64,000 nucleotides of DNA from Paraflavitalea soli (GTDB lineage Bacteria > Bacteroidota > Bacteroidia > Chitinophagales > Chitinophagaceae): positions 7,506,546 to 7,570,545 of the forward strand of contig NZ_CP032157.1 of assembly GCF_003555545.1 (NCBI RefSeq), given 5' to 3'. The notes under the pieces were generated by a model that ran no database searches, was not told where the DNA came from, and was given only the letters and a program-made list of their open reading frames with translations. Of this stretch, positions 25,189-34,673 are shown piece after piece. The first letter of the stretch is position 1; each line of letters starts with the position of its first letter. Both the position numbers and the translations under genes were made by a program.

Positions 25189-26637
25189 TCACACAGTCAG
25201 CACCCACGTATCCTTACTCCCTCCCCCCTGTGATGAGTTCACCACCAGCGATCCCTCCCGCAATGCCACCCGCGTCAATCCGCCGGGTACAATGCGAATG
25301 CCATTGGGGCCGCATAAAGCATAGGGCCGCAGGTCCACCCGGCGCGGTTGTAATTTCCCGTTCATATAACAGGGCGCAGAAGACAGGCTGATCGTAGGTT
25401 GCGCAATGAACTGCCGTGGATCCTTCAAAATAACTGCCTGGTAATCGCTGATCTCTTTGTCCGAGGCCGTATGGCCCATCAACATGCCATAGCCGCCACT
25501 TTCATTCGTCTTCTTGATCACCATATTGTTCATGTTCTTAAACACGTATTCCTGCTCTTCCGGGTTGCCCAGTTGATACGTAGGCACATTTTTAAGCAGC
25601 GGCTCTTCATTCAGGTAATAACGGATCATAGCCGGCACATACGAGTAGATCGCTTTATCATCTGCTACCCCGTTACCCACCGCATTGACAATAGCCACGT
25701 TGCCTTTACGGTAGGCGCTCATGATGCCCGATACTCCCAGTGCGCTCGAAGCATTGAATACCAGTGGGTCAAGAAAGTCATCATCCACACGCCGGTAGAT
25801 CACATCTACCTGCTGCAGGCCCGCTGTGGTTTTCATATACACCCGGTGATTGTCCACTACCAGGTCGCGGCCTTCCACCAATTCAATGCCCATCATGCGG
25901 GCCAGCGTGGTATGTTCGAAATAAGCAGAATTATAAATGCCGGGTGACAACAGTACCACCGTTGGATTGCTATTTTGCCGCGGCGCCATCGATACCAGGT
26001 TCTTGTGCAGGATATTGGGATATTCCATTACACTGCGTACATTGATCAGCGGCAGCAGATCCGGGAAGATACGTTTCGTGATCTCCCTGTTTTCCAGCAT
26101 ATAACTTACACCACTCGGTGTACGCAGGTTATCTTCCAGCACATAGAAAGTACCATCATTGTCCCTGATCAGGTCAATACCCGCAATATGAACATAGATA
26201 TCGTAGGGAACCGGAAAGCGAACCATTTCCCGCAGGAAGTGCGGGCAACTATATATAATAGACAACGGCACCAGTCCGTCTTTAATAATGAACTGCTCGT
26301 TGTATACATCCTTTAAAAAGAGATTGAGCGCTTTGAGCCGCTGTTGGATACCTTTTTCTATATAGTTCCACTCAGCTGCCGTAATGATGCGCGGGATGAT
26401 GTCGAAAGGAAAGATCTTTTCAATGCCTTCACCACTATTATAGACAGTAAAGGTGATGCCCTGCGTCATGAACAGCCTTTTGGCCTGTTCTTCTTTTTTA
26501 CCCAGTTCTTCCATGCTCAGGTGTTGCAGGAAATCAACTACCCCGCTGTATTGTTGCCGTACAGCGCCGGTTTCATACATTTCATCCCAGGTATTGTTGT
26601 CAGGGCGATAGCCATTCAATAGCTCGTTCGTTAGCAT
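25189..26637 (-). CDS. Circularly permuted ATP-grasp protein
   Basis: 482 residues of the DUF404/DUF407-type ATP-grasp family: 'EYPNILHKNLVSMAPRQ', 'DVIYRRVDDDFLDPLVF' (metal and phosphate site), 'NAVGNGVADDKAIYSYVPAM' and 'VIKKTNESGGYGM' (nucleotide-binding Lys and Gly loop). Such enzymes are expected to form amide bonds using ATP. First gene of the ATP-grasp / alpha-E / transglutaminase set. The product is unknown. Confidence 0.88.
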   Translation of the reverse strand: MLTNELLNGYRPDNNTWDEMYETGAVRQQYSGVVDFLQHLSMEELGKKEEQAKRLFMTQGITFTVYNSGEGIEKIFPFDIIPRIITAAEWNYIEKGIQQRLKALNLFLKDVYNEQFIIKDGLVPLSIIYSCPHFLREMVRFPVPYDIYVHIAGIDLIRDNDGTFYVLEDNLRTPSGVSYMLENREITKRIFPDLLPLINVRSVMEYPNILHKNLVSMAPRQNSNPTVVLLSPGIYNSAYFEHTTLARMMGIELVEGRDLVVDNHRVYMKTTAGLQQVDVIYRRVDDDFLDPLVFNASSALGVSGIMSAYRKGNVAIVNAVGNGVADDKAIYSYVPAMIRYYLNEEPLLKNVPTYQLGNPEEQEYVFKNMNNMVIKKTNESGGYGMLMGHTASDKEISDYQAVILKDPRQFIAQPTISLSSAPCYMNGKLQPRRVDLRPYALCGPNGIRIVPGGLTRVALREGSLVVNSSQGGGSKDTWVLTV

Positions 26638-26722
26638 AGCAGGGGGCTTTGGTTAAGAATGGCAAGAAGATCGTAGCAATAACGTCGACTTATCCAAATA
26701 TAAGAAAAACAAGTATACGCAT

Positions 26723-26736
26723 CACATGTTCATGTG
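26723..26736. promoter_or_regulatory. CACATG-TT-CATGTG inverted repeat between divergent genes
   Basis: A 6-2-6 inverted repeat lies 86 bp before the ATP-grasp gene and 84 bp before the lipoprotein gene, almost exactly midway. A protein-binding site is possible; nothing else supports it. Confidence 0.35.
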
Positions 26737-26819
26737 GTTTAAGTCCTTTGTGACATTCCTTTAACAACGTTCCTCCTTACTTCGCTGTCAGTAAGCCACA
26801 ACAATAAAATGATAAAGCC

Positions 26820-27641
26820 ATGAAAGCAACAAGAACAACCGGTAACCCTGCACAGTTATTCAAACCCGCACCACTCCTGCACCTCTTGATCATCTTTACC
26901 GCCCTTGCCTTATTTACGGCCTGCAAAAAAGACAAAGGCCATGATCCTGACCCCGACCCATCCGGTGATAAGGAATTACTGGTTAATTTCAGTACTACTT
27001 CCGTCGCTTACAACCTGGTCGATTCAGGTTTTGTGGTCCTTAAAAAACAAGGCGCTGCTAACCAGTTTTTCAAACGCTTTGAAAAAAAGACCGACGCTAT
27101 CAGTTTCTCTATTGGTGACCTTTCTGCCGGCAACTGGACAGCCGAGATGTACATCTTTGCCCGCTTCAATGGATCGGCCGGCCGCCGGTACCGCCAGGAC
27201 AAAACTTTCACTATACAGTCAGGCGGAGCCAAAGAGAACATTACCCTTGCCGCACCTACCGGCGCCATTACCGATGCCTGGAAGCCCTATGCTTTCTTCC
27301 GGCATGAACAGCTGGGTGTTTCCATTGCTGTGGCCCTCGACAATACCGATCCTCACTTTGATATAGAAGTGAAGGATACCCGGTGGGACCTCTTCTATAT
27401 AGAACGTTATGCCAACAAATGGCTACAGGGGCCGGGTGGGCCCAATGCAAAGGTGGCCGAGTACATCTGGAGCTGCGACAATGCCTGCTATACCTCCGAT
27501 AAGTTCATCAACAACAATACAGGCTTTTTACCCTTTATCCAGGAAGTAGGCAATAACCCCTGGGATAATGGCCTCATCATTGTCGTAGTCGCCGATAACG
27601 ACGGCGCCGACGTTCAGTTCTCCCACCGCTACAATAAATAA
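26820..27641 (+). CDS. Putative lipoprotein, unknown function
   Basis: 273 residues. An unusually long N-terminal stretch (about 20 residues) precedes a hydrophobic segment and a lipobox ending 'LFTACKKDKG', followed by an acidic Asp-Pro stretch, as in surface-exposed Bacteroidota lipoproteins. The rest looks beta-rich, with two closely spaced cysteines ('SCDNACYT') that could form a disulfide. I do not recognise a family. Confidence 0.75.
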   Translation: MKATRTTGNPAQLFKPAPLLHLLIIFTALALFTACKKDKGHDPDPDPSGDKELLVNFSTTSVAYNLVDSGFVVLKKQGAANQFFKRFEKKTDAISFSIGDLSAGNWTAEMYIFARFNGSAGRRYRQDKTFTIQSGGAKENITLAAPTGAITDAWKPYAFFRHEQLGVSIAVALDNTDPHFDIEVKDTRWDLFYIERYANKWLQGPGGPNAKVAEYIWSCDNACYTSDKFINNNTGFLPFIQEVGNNPWDNGLIIVVVADNDGADVQFSHRYNK

Positions 27642-27685
27642 GACCCTTACCGGCTGTCAGCCTGAGCCTGTCGAAGGCGTCTTAA

Positions 27686-27716
27686 GGGTGGGTCGCCCTT
27701 GAAGGGCGGCTCACCC
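27686..27716 (+). repeat. Wobble hairpin repeat, copy 4 (after lipoprotein gene)
   Basis: GGGTGGGTCGCCCTT and AAGGGCGGCTCACCC enclose one G. It is preceded at 27658-27680 by CCTGAGCCTGTCGAAGG, another sequence common as a dispersed repeat in bacteria. Confidence 0.85.
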
Positions 27717-27732
27717 GATCTGTAATACCCCC

Positions 27733-27769
27733 AAAAACCGCCCTTCTCCCCGGAAAAGCGCGGTTTTTT
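27733..27769 (+). terminator. Terminator after the lipoprotein gene
   Basis: AAAAACCGC (27733-27741) pairs with GCGGTTTTT (27760-27768), with a long partly paired loop. The T-run is part of the stem. Confidence 0.7.
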
Positions 27770-28128
27770 GCGGGCGCGCCACAGAAAAGATAAAGATTTT
27801 ACCCGGAAATAATAAAATGCTAAATAATAATAATGTTTGTTAACTCTTGAATTTAGACAGCGTTACTGGTAAATGTAATACAGACAACTCACATTTTAAA
27901 TACAGTCAGGTGATTTTTACACGGCCTTTTGCAGTAAAACTTAAATATTTAAGATTTAGATAACATTTTCTTAATAAACTGACACCCGTTAGTGTGGAAA
28001 ATAATTGTATATATCTACGGTTTTTACCCCTTTTTATTGTATTTTTAAAGCGTTGCTTGCTGCCATATTGAAAATTCCTATGGAAATCGTGGGTTTTATT
28101 GAAAATTTTCAAAACAAAGCTTCTTTTC
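27770..28128. other. AT-rich region upstream of gltB
   Basis: About 360 bp, strongly AT-rich and without a credible gene. It presumably holds the gltB promoter, but I find no exact TAnnTTTG element. A nine-codon ORF with four Asn codons at 27817-27843 is probably chance. Confidence 0.5.
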
Positions 28129-31100
28129 ATGGCAAGCAATCAGGGTCTTTATCATCCTTCTTTTGAACGCGATGCATGTGGAATAGGTTTCGTAGCAAAC
28201 ATCAAAGGCCACAAATCTCATCAACACATTTCCGACGCACTAACCGTTTTGGAAAACATGGAACACCGTGGTGCCTGTGGTTGCGAAAGCAATACCGGTG
28301 ACGGCGCGGGTATCATGATCCAGACTCCGCACGAATTCTTCTTCGATGAGTGCATTAAGCTGGGCGTGCCCCTTCCTCCATTCGGCCGCTACGGTGTAGG
28401 TGTTATCTTCTTCCCCCGCGAAATTCGTTTGCGCGAAGAATGCCGCGATATCTTCAACCGCACAGCCGAAAAGCTGGGTCTCGAAATCCTCGCCTACCGC
28501 AAAGTACCCGTCAATCCCGATGGTATCGGCTCCACCGCCTTGAGCGTGGAACCCGAAATGGAACAGGTATTCATCGCTTGTCCTGACCATATCACCAATC
28601 CCGACGATTTCGAACGTAAATTGTTTGTGCTGCGCAACTATGCCAGCCATACCATTACCAACACTGTCAAGAAAGATGCGATAGGCTTTTACATCGCATC
28701 TATGTCTTATAAAACCGTAGTGTATAAAGGACAGCTTACCAGTATGCAGGTACGTCCTTATTTCCCCGACCTCACCAACAAGCGCGTGGTAAGTGCTTTT
28801 GGTCTCGTACACTCCCGTTTTGCTACCAATACCTTCCCCTCCTGGAAGCTGGCTCAGCCTTTCCGCTTTATAGCACACAACGGAGAGATCAATACCCTGC
28901 AGGGCAATCTCAACTGGCTCAAGACAAGCGAACCTGGTTTTGCTTCTCCTTATTTTACTAAGGAAGAGATGGAGATATTGCTCCCCATCGTTACCGAAGG
29001 CCAGTCCGATTCTGCCTGCCTCGACAATGTAATAGAGCTCCTGGCCCTCACCGGCCGGTCATTGCCCCACGTAATGATGATGCTCATCCCCGAAGCATGG
29101 GATGGCAACGAAGAGATGGACCCCGTGAAGAAAGCGTTCTATGAATTCCATGCGTCCATGATGGAGCCCTGGGATGGTCCCGCTTCTATTTCCTTCACCG
29201 ATGGAAAGATCATTGGTGCTACCCTCGATAGAAATGGTTTACGCCCTTCCCGTTACTGCGTTACCACCGATGACCGTGTCATCATGGCCTCAGAAACAGG
29301 TGTATTGCCCATTCACCCCACACTCATCAAAGAAAAAGGTCGCCTCCAGCCCGGTAAGATGTTTGTCGTGGATATGGAACAGGGACGCATCATCAGCGAT
29401 GGTGAGCTCAAACGCACCATCTGCTCACAAAAGCCCTATGCCGAGTGGCTCAATAAATACAAGATCAGGCTCAATGAATTGCCCGAGCCAAGGGTCATGT
29501 TTACCCACCTCGAGCATGACCAGGTATTCAAATACCAGAAAGCATTCGGTTATTCCACCGAAGACCTCGATACACTCATCGCTCCCATGGCATTGGATGG
29601 TAAAGAGCCCATCGGCTCCATGGGTACCGATACACCCCTGGCCGTGTTGAGCGATCAGCCCCAGCACCTGAGCAGCTACTTCAAGCAATTGTTTGCACAG
29701 GTAACCAATCCTCCCATCGATCCCATCCGTGAGCGCATGGTTATGTCCCTCGCCACTTTTGTGGGTAACAATGGTAGCCTGCTCGAAGAAGATCCCCTCA
29801 GCTGCCATACCGTGGCGCTGAAGCACCCTGTTCTTTCTAATCACGAACTCGAAAGCATCCGTAGTATAGATACCGGTATCTTCCAGGCCAAAACCCTGCA
29901 ATGTTATTTCAGGGCCGATGGCAAACCCGGTTCCATGAAAAAAGCCCTGGACCGTATTTGCCGCTACGCAGTCGATGCAGCACAGGATGGCTTTGAAGTA
30001 TTGATCCTGCAGGACAGGGCCATCGATTCCGATCACGCTCCCATTCCTTCCCTCCTGGCTACTGCAGCCGTTCACCACCACCTTATCCGTAAAGGATTGC
30101 GTGGTCAGGTAGGCATCGTAGTAGAAGCAGGCGATGTATGGGAAGTGCATCACTTTGCCTGCCTCCTCGCCTTCGGTGCTACCGCTATCAACCCTTACCT
30201 GGCTTTGTCTTCCATACGCGATATGAAGCTCACCGGTAAGCTCGATACCACACTCGATGTAGATCACCTCAAAAAGAACTACATCAAAGCTGTCAATGAT
30301 GGCTTGCTGAAAGTGTTCTCCAAAATGGGTATCTCCACCCTTCAGTCTTACCAGGGTGCACAGATACTCGAGATCATCGGTCTTAATAAAAATGTAGTTG
30401 ATAACTATTTTACCGGCGCCACTTCCCGTATTGAGGGAATGGGCCTCGATGAGATCGCCAAAGAAACACTGGCCAAGCATACATTTGCTTTCGCCGGTAA
30501 GGACGTGCCTGTAAATCGCCTGCCTGTGGGTGGTGTATACCAATGGAAGAGAAAAGGGGAGTTCCACCTCTTCAATCCCCAAACCATTCACCTGTTGCAA
30601 TATTCAACCAGGATGGGTGATTACAATACTTTCAAGAAGTACACCAAGACCGTCAACGACCAGGGCGAAAAAGCTTGCACACTCAGATCCTTATTCCGGT
30701 TCAAACGTAATAAACCCGCTATTTCTATTGACGAAGTAGAATCAGCAGAGAATATTTATAAAAGATTTGCTACAGGAGCCATGTCCTTCGGATCTATCTC
30801 CTGGGAAGCACATACTACCCTCGCTATTGCCATGAACCGCCTCGGTGGTAAAAGCAATACCGGTGAAGGTGGTGAAGATGAAAAGAGGTATGAGTTAATG
30901 GAAAATGGCGATTCCATGCGCAGCGCTATCAAACAGGTAGCTTCTGCCCGCTTTGGTGTAACCGCCCATTACCTCACCGAAGCCGATGAATTGCAGATCA
31001 AAATGGCACAGGGCGCCAAGCCCGGTGAAGGTGGACAATTACCCGGCCATAAAGTAGATGACTGGATTGGTAAAACAAGACACTCTACTCCAGGCGTGGG

Positions 31101-32646
31101 CCTGATATCACCGCCTCCCCACCACGATATTTATTCTATTGAAGACCTGGCCCAATTGATATTCGACCTGAAGAATGCCAACCGTGCCGCCCGTATCAAC
31201 GTTAAGTTGGTATCCAAAGCAGGGGTAGGTACCATTGCAGCCGGTGTGGCCAAGGCCAAAGCCGATGTGGTACTCATTTCTGGTTTTGATGGTGGTACTG
31301 GTGCATCTCCCATCAGCTCTATCAAACATGCCGGTTTACCTTGGGAATTGGGCCTTGCCGAAGCACACCAAACCCTGGTAAAGAATAAGCTCCGCAGCCG
31401 TATAACCCTGCAGGCCGATGGTCAGATGAAGACTGGTAAGGACATCGCCATTGCTACCCTCCTCGGAGCCGAAGAATGGGGTGTGGCTACCGCTGCCCTC
31501 GTGGTAGAAGGCTGTATCATGATGCGCAAATGTCACCTCAATACCTGCCCCGTAGGGGTGGCTACGCAAGACCCTGAGTTGCGCAAACGCTTCTCCGGTA
31601 ATGCAGACCACGTGGTAAATTTCTTTAAGTTCATTACACAGGAGCTCCGTGAGATCATGGCCGACCTTGGTTTCCGTACCATCAATGAAATGATCGGCCA
31701 GGTCGATACCCTCGAAATGAGAGATGACATCACCCATTGGAAATACAGCAAGCTCGATCTGTCTCCTGTGCTCTACAAAGAACCAGCTTCTTTATATACC
31801 GGCCTCTACAAGCAGGAAGAGCAAGACCATGGCCTGGCAACCGTTCTTGATTGGCAATTGCTTGAAGCAGCCCGGCCCGCCTTGGAAAAACAGGAGCGCG
31901 TAGCAGCTTCCTTTGCCGTGAAGAATACCGACCGGACCCTGGGTACCATTCTGGCCAACGAGATCACTAAAAAATACAAAGCAGCCGGCCTGCCCGACGA
32001 TACCATTCACTTCAACCTCACTGGTACAGCAGGCCAAAGCTTTGGCGCTTTCAATACCAGTGGTGTTACCCTCGAACTGGAAGGAGATGCCAATGACTAT
32101 TTTGGTAAAGGTCTCAGCGGCGCCAAACTCATTGTGTATCCTCCCAAGCAGGCTTCTTATGTACCTGAAGAAAACATCATCATTGGTAATGTGGCCTTCT
32201 ATGGTGCTACTTCCGGCGAATCATACATCCGCGGTAAAGCGGGCGAACGTTTCTGCGTACGCAACTCCGGCGCAAAGGTGGTAGTGGAAGGTACAGGAGA
32301 TCACGGTTGTGAATACATGACAGGCGGCACCGTAGTAATACTGGGCGAAACCGGGCGCAACTTTGCAGCTGGTATGAGCGGTGGTATTGCTTACATCTAC
32401 GATGTGAAAGCACAGTTTGCTGAACGTTGTAACCGCGAGATGGTAGACCTGGATCCTGTAGACGCCGAAGATGCCAAACTGTTGCAGGATATGATCATGA
32501 AGCATTACGCTTATACAGGCAGTACCGTAGCCAAGTTTGTCCTCGATGATTTTGAAAATCAGCTGAAGAACTTTGTGAAAGTATTCCCGGCCGATTACAA
32601 GAAAGTATTGCAGGCCAAAAAGTCACCTGTATCAGTAAGCAAATAA
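28129..32646 (+). CDS. gltB: Glutamate synthase large subunit
   Basis: 1505 residues from ATG 28129. The N-terminal glutaminase domain has the catalytic Cys in 'ERDACGIGFVAN' after a short propeptide, then the central domain, the FMN-binding synthase domain ('GGKSNTGEGGEDEKRY', 'KPGEGGQLPGHKV', 'CHLNTCPVGVATQDP' with [3Fe-4S] cysteines) and the C-terminal GXGXG beta-helix ('GATSGESYIRGKAGERFCVRNSGA'). It transfers glutamine's amide to 2-oxoglutarate. The small subunit follows. Confidence 0.97.
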   Translation: MASNQGLYHPSFERDACGIGFVANIKGHKSHQHISDALTVLENMEHRGACGCESNTGDGAGIMIQTPHEFFFDECIKLGVPLPPFGRYGVGVIFFPREIRLREECRDIFNRTAEKLGLEILAYRKVPVNPDGIGSTALSVEPEMEQVFIACPDHITNPDDFERKLFVLRNYASHTITNTVKKDAIGFYIASMSYKTVVYKGQLTSMQVRPYFPDLTNKRVVSAFGLVHSRFATNTFPSWKLAQPFRFIAHNGEINTLQGNLNWLKTSEPGFASPYFTKEEMEILLPIVTEGQSDSACLDNVIELLALTGRSLPHVMMMLIPEAWDGNEEMDPVKKAFYEFHASMMEPWDGPASISFTDGKIIGATLDRNGLRPSRYCVTTDDRVIMASETGVLPIHPTLIKEKGRLQPGKMFVVDMEQGRIISDGELKRTICSQKPYAEWLNKYKIRLNELPEPRVMFTHLEHDQVFKYQKAFGYSTEDLDTLIAPMALDGKEPIGSMGTDTPLAVLSDQPQHLSSYFKQLFAQVTNPPIDPIRERMVMSLATFVGNNGSLLEEDPLSCHTVALKHPVLSNHELESIRSIDTGIFQAKTLQCYFRADGKPGSMKKALDRICRYAVDAAQDGFEVLILQDRAIDSDHAPIPSLLATAAVHHHLIRKGLRGQVGIVVEAGDVWEVHHFACLLAFGATAINPYLALSSIRDMKLTGKLDTTLDVDHLKKNYIKAVNDGLLKVFSKMGISTLQSYQGAQILEIIGLNKNVVDNYFTGATSRIEGMGLDEIAKETLAKHTFAFAGKDVPVNRLPVGGVYQWKRKGEFHLFNPQTIHLLQYSTRMGDYNTFKKYTKTVNDQGEKACTLRSLFRFKRNKPAISIDEVESAENIYKRFATGAMSFGSISWEAHTTLAIAMNRLGGKSNTGEGGEDEKRYELMENGDSMRSAIKQVASARFGVTAHYLTEADELQIKMAQGAKPGEGGQLPGHKVDDWIGKTRHSTPGVGLISPPPHHDIYSIEDLAQLIFDLKNANRAARINVKLVSKAGVGTIAAGVAKAKADVVLISGFDGGTGASPISSIKHAGLPWELGLAEAHQTLVKNKLRSRITLQADGQMKTGKDIAIATLLGAEEWGVATAALVVEGCIMMRKCHLNTCPVGVATQDPELRKRFSGNADHVVNFFKFITQELREIMADLGFRTINEMIGQVDTLEMRDDITHWKYSKLDLSPVLYKEPASLYTGLYKQEEQDHGLATVLDWQLLEAARPALEKQERVAASFAVKNTDRTLGTILANEITKKYKAAGLPDDTIHFNLTGTAGQSFGAFNTSGVTLELEGDANDYFGKGLSGAKLIVYPPKQASYVPEENIIIGNVAFYGATSGESYIRGKAGERFCVRNSGAKVVVEGTGDHGCEYMTGGTVVILGETGRNFAAGMSGGIAYIYDVKAQFAERCNREMVDLDPVDAEDAKLLQDMIMKHYAYTGSTVAKFVLDDFENQLKNFVKVFPADYKKVLQAKKSPVSVSK

Positions 32647-32656
32647 AGGGTACCGA

Positions 32657-32695
32657 AGCTAAGGGCTAACGCCTAACCGCTAATACCTAACAGCT
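32657..32695. repeat. GCTAAC-type repeat between gltB and gltD
   Basis: Degenerate GCTAAGGGCTAACGCCTAAC words, starting about 10 bp after the gltB stop. Same family as at 7133. Confidence 0.7.
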
Positions 32696-32767
32696 GAAAT
32701 GATCAACAGGGTTATTTGAGATTCTATATTAAAAGCTAAGACTAACAATAATAAACGATAACAAACA

Positions 32768-34273
32768 ATGGGTAAGCCATCAGGTTTCTTAGAGTTTACG
32801 AGAGAGTTGCCCGGTAAATTGCCGGTGCAGGACAGGGTGAAGAACTACAATGAATTTGTAGAGCGTTACAGCGAAGAGAAGTTGAACCAGCAGAGCGCCC
32901 GCTGCATGAACTGTGGTGTTCCTTTTTGTCACAGCGGTTGCCCTTTAGGCAATGTGATCCCTGAATTCAATGATGCAGTATACCGTAAGAGTTGGGAAGA
33001 AGCATACGACATCCTTACTTCTACCAATAACTTTCCAGAGTTTACAGGACGTATTTGTCCCGCTCCCTGCGAAAGCGCCTGCGTATTGGGTATCAACCAG
33101 CCAGCCGTAGCTATTGAAGAGATTGAAAAGCATATCATAGAGATCGCTTTTGATAAGGGATTTGTAAAACCACGCAAACCCAATGTGCGTAGTGGTAAGA
33201 AAGTAGCCGTAGTAGGGTCAGGTCCCGCCGGTTTGGCCGCTGCTGCCCAGCTCAATTTTGCAGGCCATACCGTCACCGTATTTGAAAGGGATGATGCACC
33301 AGGTGGTCTCCTGCGTTACGGTATCCCCGATTTCAAACTCGAAAAATGGGTCATTGATCGCCGGATAAAGTTGATGGAAGAAGAAGGCATCACGTTTAAA
33401 TGCAGTGCCAATGTAGGCGTAAATGTGAGTATCAACGACCTCCTGCGCGAGTTTCATGCTATCGTGCTTTCCGGCGGTTCTACCGTTCCCAGAGACCTGC
33501 CCGTTCCCGGAAGAGAGCTGAAAGGTGTGCATTATGCCATGACCTTCCTGAAACAACAGAACAAACGCAATGCAGGCCTCGATCCCCTGGCCAATCCAGC
33601 CATCGAGAGCAATATATTCTCAGAAGACATTTTTGCCACCGGCAAGAATGTGGTAGTTATTGGTGGTGGTGATACCGGCAGCGACTGCGTAGGTACCTCC
33701 AATCGTCATGGCGCTTTGTCCGTGACCCAGTTTGAGCTCCTGCCCAAGCCGCCCGAAAGTAGAACCACCTTTATGCCCTGGCCTACCTATCCCATGACAT
33801 TGAAAGTGTCTTCTTCCCATGAAGAAGGCGCCCAGCGTCATTGGGCCATTGCCACCAAATCCTTTGTGGGCGATGAAAAGGGCAACCTGAAAGCCCTGAA
33901 AGTGGTAGACCTCGAATGGAAGATCACCGAAGATGGCCGCCCGGCTCAGTTTGTGGAAGTAGCCGGCAGCGAGCGTGAATTGCCCTGCGAGCTCGCCCTC
34001 CTCGCCATGGGTTTTGTACATCCCCAGCACAACGGCCTGATCAATGAACTGGGCGTCGAGCTCGACGAACGGGGTAATGTACGCGCTACCGAAAAAGCCT
34101 ACCAGACCAATATCCAGAAGATCTTTGCTGCCGGTGATATCCGCCGCGGCCAAAGCCTGGTCGTTTGGGCCATCAGCGAAGGACGCGAATGCGCCCGGAA
34201 AGTGGATGAATTCCTGAGTGGAGGCGTTTCCCTCCTCGAAAGCAGGGACCAGAACATCATCATGGCCGTTTAA
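32768..34273 (+). CDS. gltD: Glutamate synthase small subunit (NAD(P)H, FAD, Fe-S)
   Basis: 501 residues. N-terminal cysteine motifs for two [4Fe-4S] clusters ('[19 protein letters not shown]', '[15 protein letters not shown]'), the FAD loop '[17 protein letters not shown]' and the NADPH loop '[16 protein letters not shown]'. It supplies electrons to GltB. Two terminators follow. Confidence 0.97.
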   Translation: MGKPSGFLEFTRELPGKLPVQDRVKNYNEFVERYSEEKLNQQSARCMNCGVPFCHSGCPLGNVIPEFNDAVYRKSWEEAYDILTSTNNFPEFTGRICPAPCESACVLGINQPAVAIEEIEKHIIEIAFDKGFVKPRKPNVRSGKKVAVVGSGPAGLAAAAQLNFAGHTVTVFERDDAPGGLLRYGIPDFKLEKWVIDRRIKLMEEEGITFKCSANVGVNVSINDLLREFHAIVLSGGSTVPRDLPVPGRELKGVHYAMTFLKQQNKRNAGLDPLANPAIESNIFSEDIFATGKNVVVIGGGDTGSDCVGTSNRHGALSVTQFELLPKPPESRTTFMPWPTYPMTLKVSSSHEEGAQRHWAIATKSFVGDEKGNLKALKVVDLEWKITEDGRPAQFVEVAGSERELPCELALLAMGFVHPQHNGLINELGVELDERGNVRATEKAYQTNIQKIFAAGDIRRGQSLVVWAISEGRECARKVDEFLSGGVSLLESRDQNIIMAV

Positions 34274-34296
34274 CAAAACAATATAGAGTGCTGAAA

Positions 34297-34327
34297 AAGC
34301 CATTCACCGAAAGGTGGGTGGCTTTTG
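34297..34327 (+). terminator. Terminator of gltBD
   Basis: AAGCCATTCACC (34297-34308) pairs with GGTGGGTGGCTT (34313-34324), with two T-G wobbles and a GAAA-type loop, and is followed by TT. It begins 24 bp after gltD. Confidence 0.8.
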
Positions 34328-34455
34328 TGTTATATATACACGTTAGGAAGCACAAACACGCATGGAGCTTATTCCTTATTGATAAAAAGGTCATTGTCCC
34401 AGTACAATACCACAAAATCCATTTTAGTTACCTTGTTGAAAAAAATATTTTTTAG

Positions 34456-34485
34456 AAGCTGTCGAAAAACGACAGCTTTTTCTAT
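34456..34485 (+). terminator. Orphan terminator in the 5' region of amt
   Basis: A perfect 9-bp stem AAGCTGTCG / CGACAGCTT (34456-34464 and 34470-34478) with a five-A loop and a T-rich tail. It is 130 nt after the gltBD terminator and 188 nt before amt, with no gene between, so it ends either a small RNA or a premature amt transcript. The rest of this 400-bp gap is AT-rich without further structure I can support. Confidence 0.8.
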
Positions 34486-34673
34486 TTCCATATTTGAAAT
34501 TCTCTATAAATCAGGTGGGATAATTGTTTCAACATGCAGAACTTATGTAAATGTGTAACATTATGATAAAATGCATATGTGTTGATGTGTCAAGAACAGG
34601 CAAAAAAATGCTAATTTACATTCATAACAACACATAGTATACATTCTTAATTTAACAACTAAAATCAACTGGT

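Noticed and set aside
27817-27843. Nine-codon ORF with four Asn codons upstream of gltB
   Set aside because: The region is extremely AT-rich, so AAT runs are expected by chance. There is no terminator after it and Asn is not the product of GltBD.
28080-28167. Short ORF overlapping the gltB start as a leader peptide
   Set aside because: It has no codon run and no terminator, and overlaps the gltB coding sequence.
34325-34558. 77-codon ORF between gltD and amt
   Set aside because: It starts in one terminator and runs through the second, so it would not be a normal transcript.
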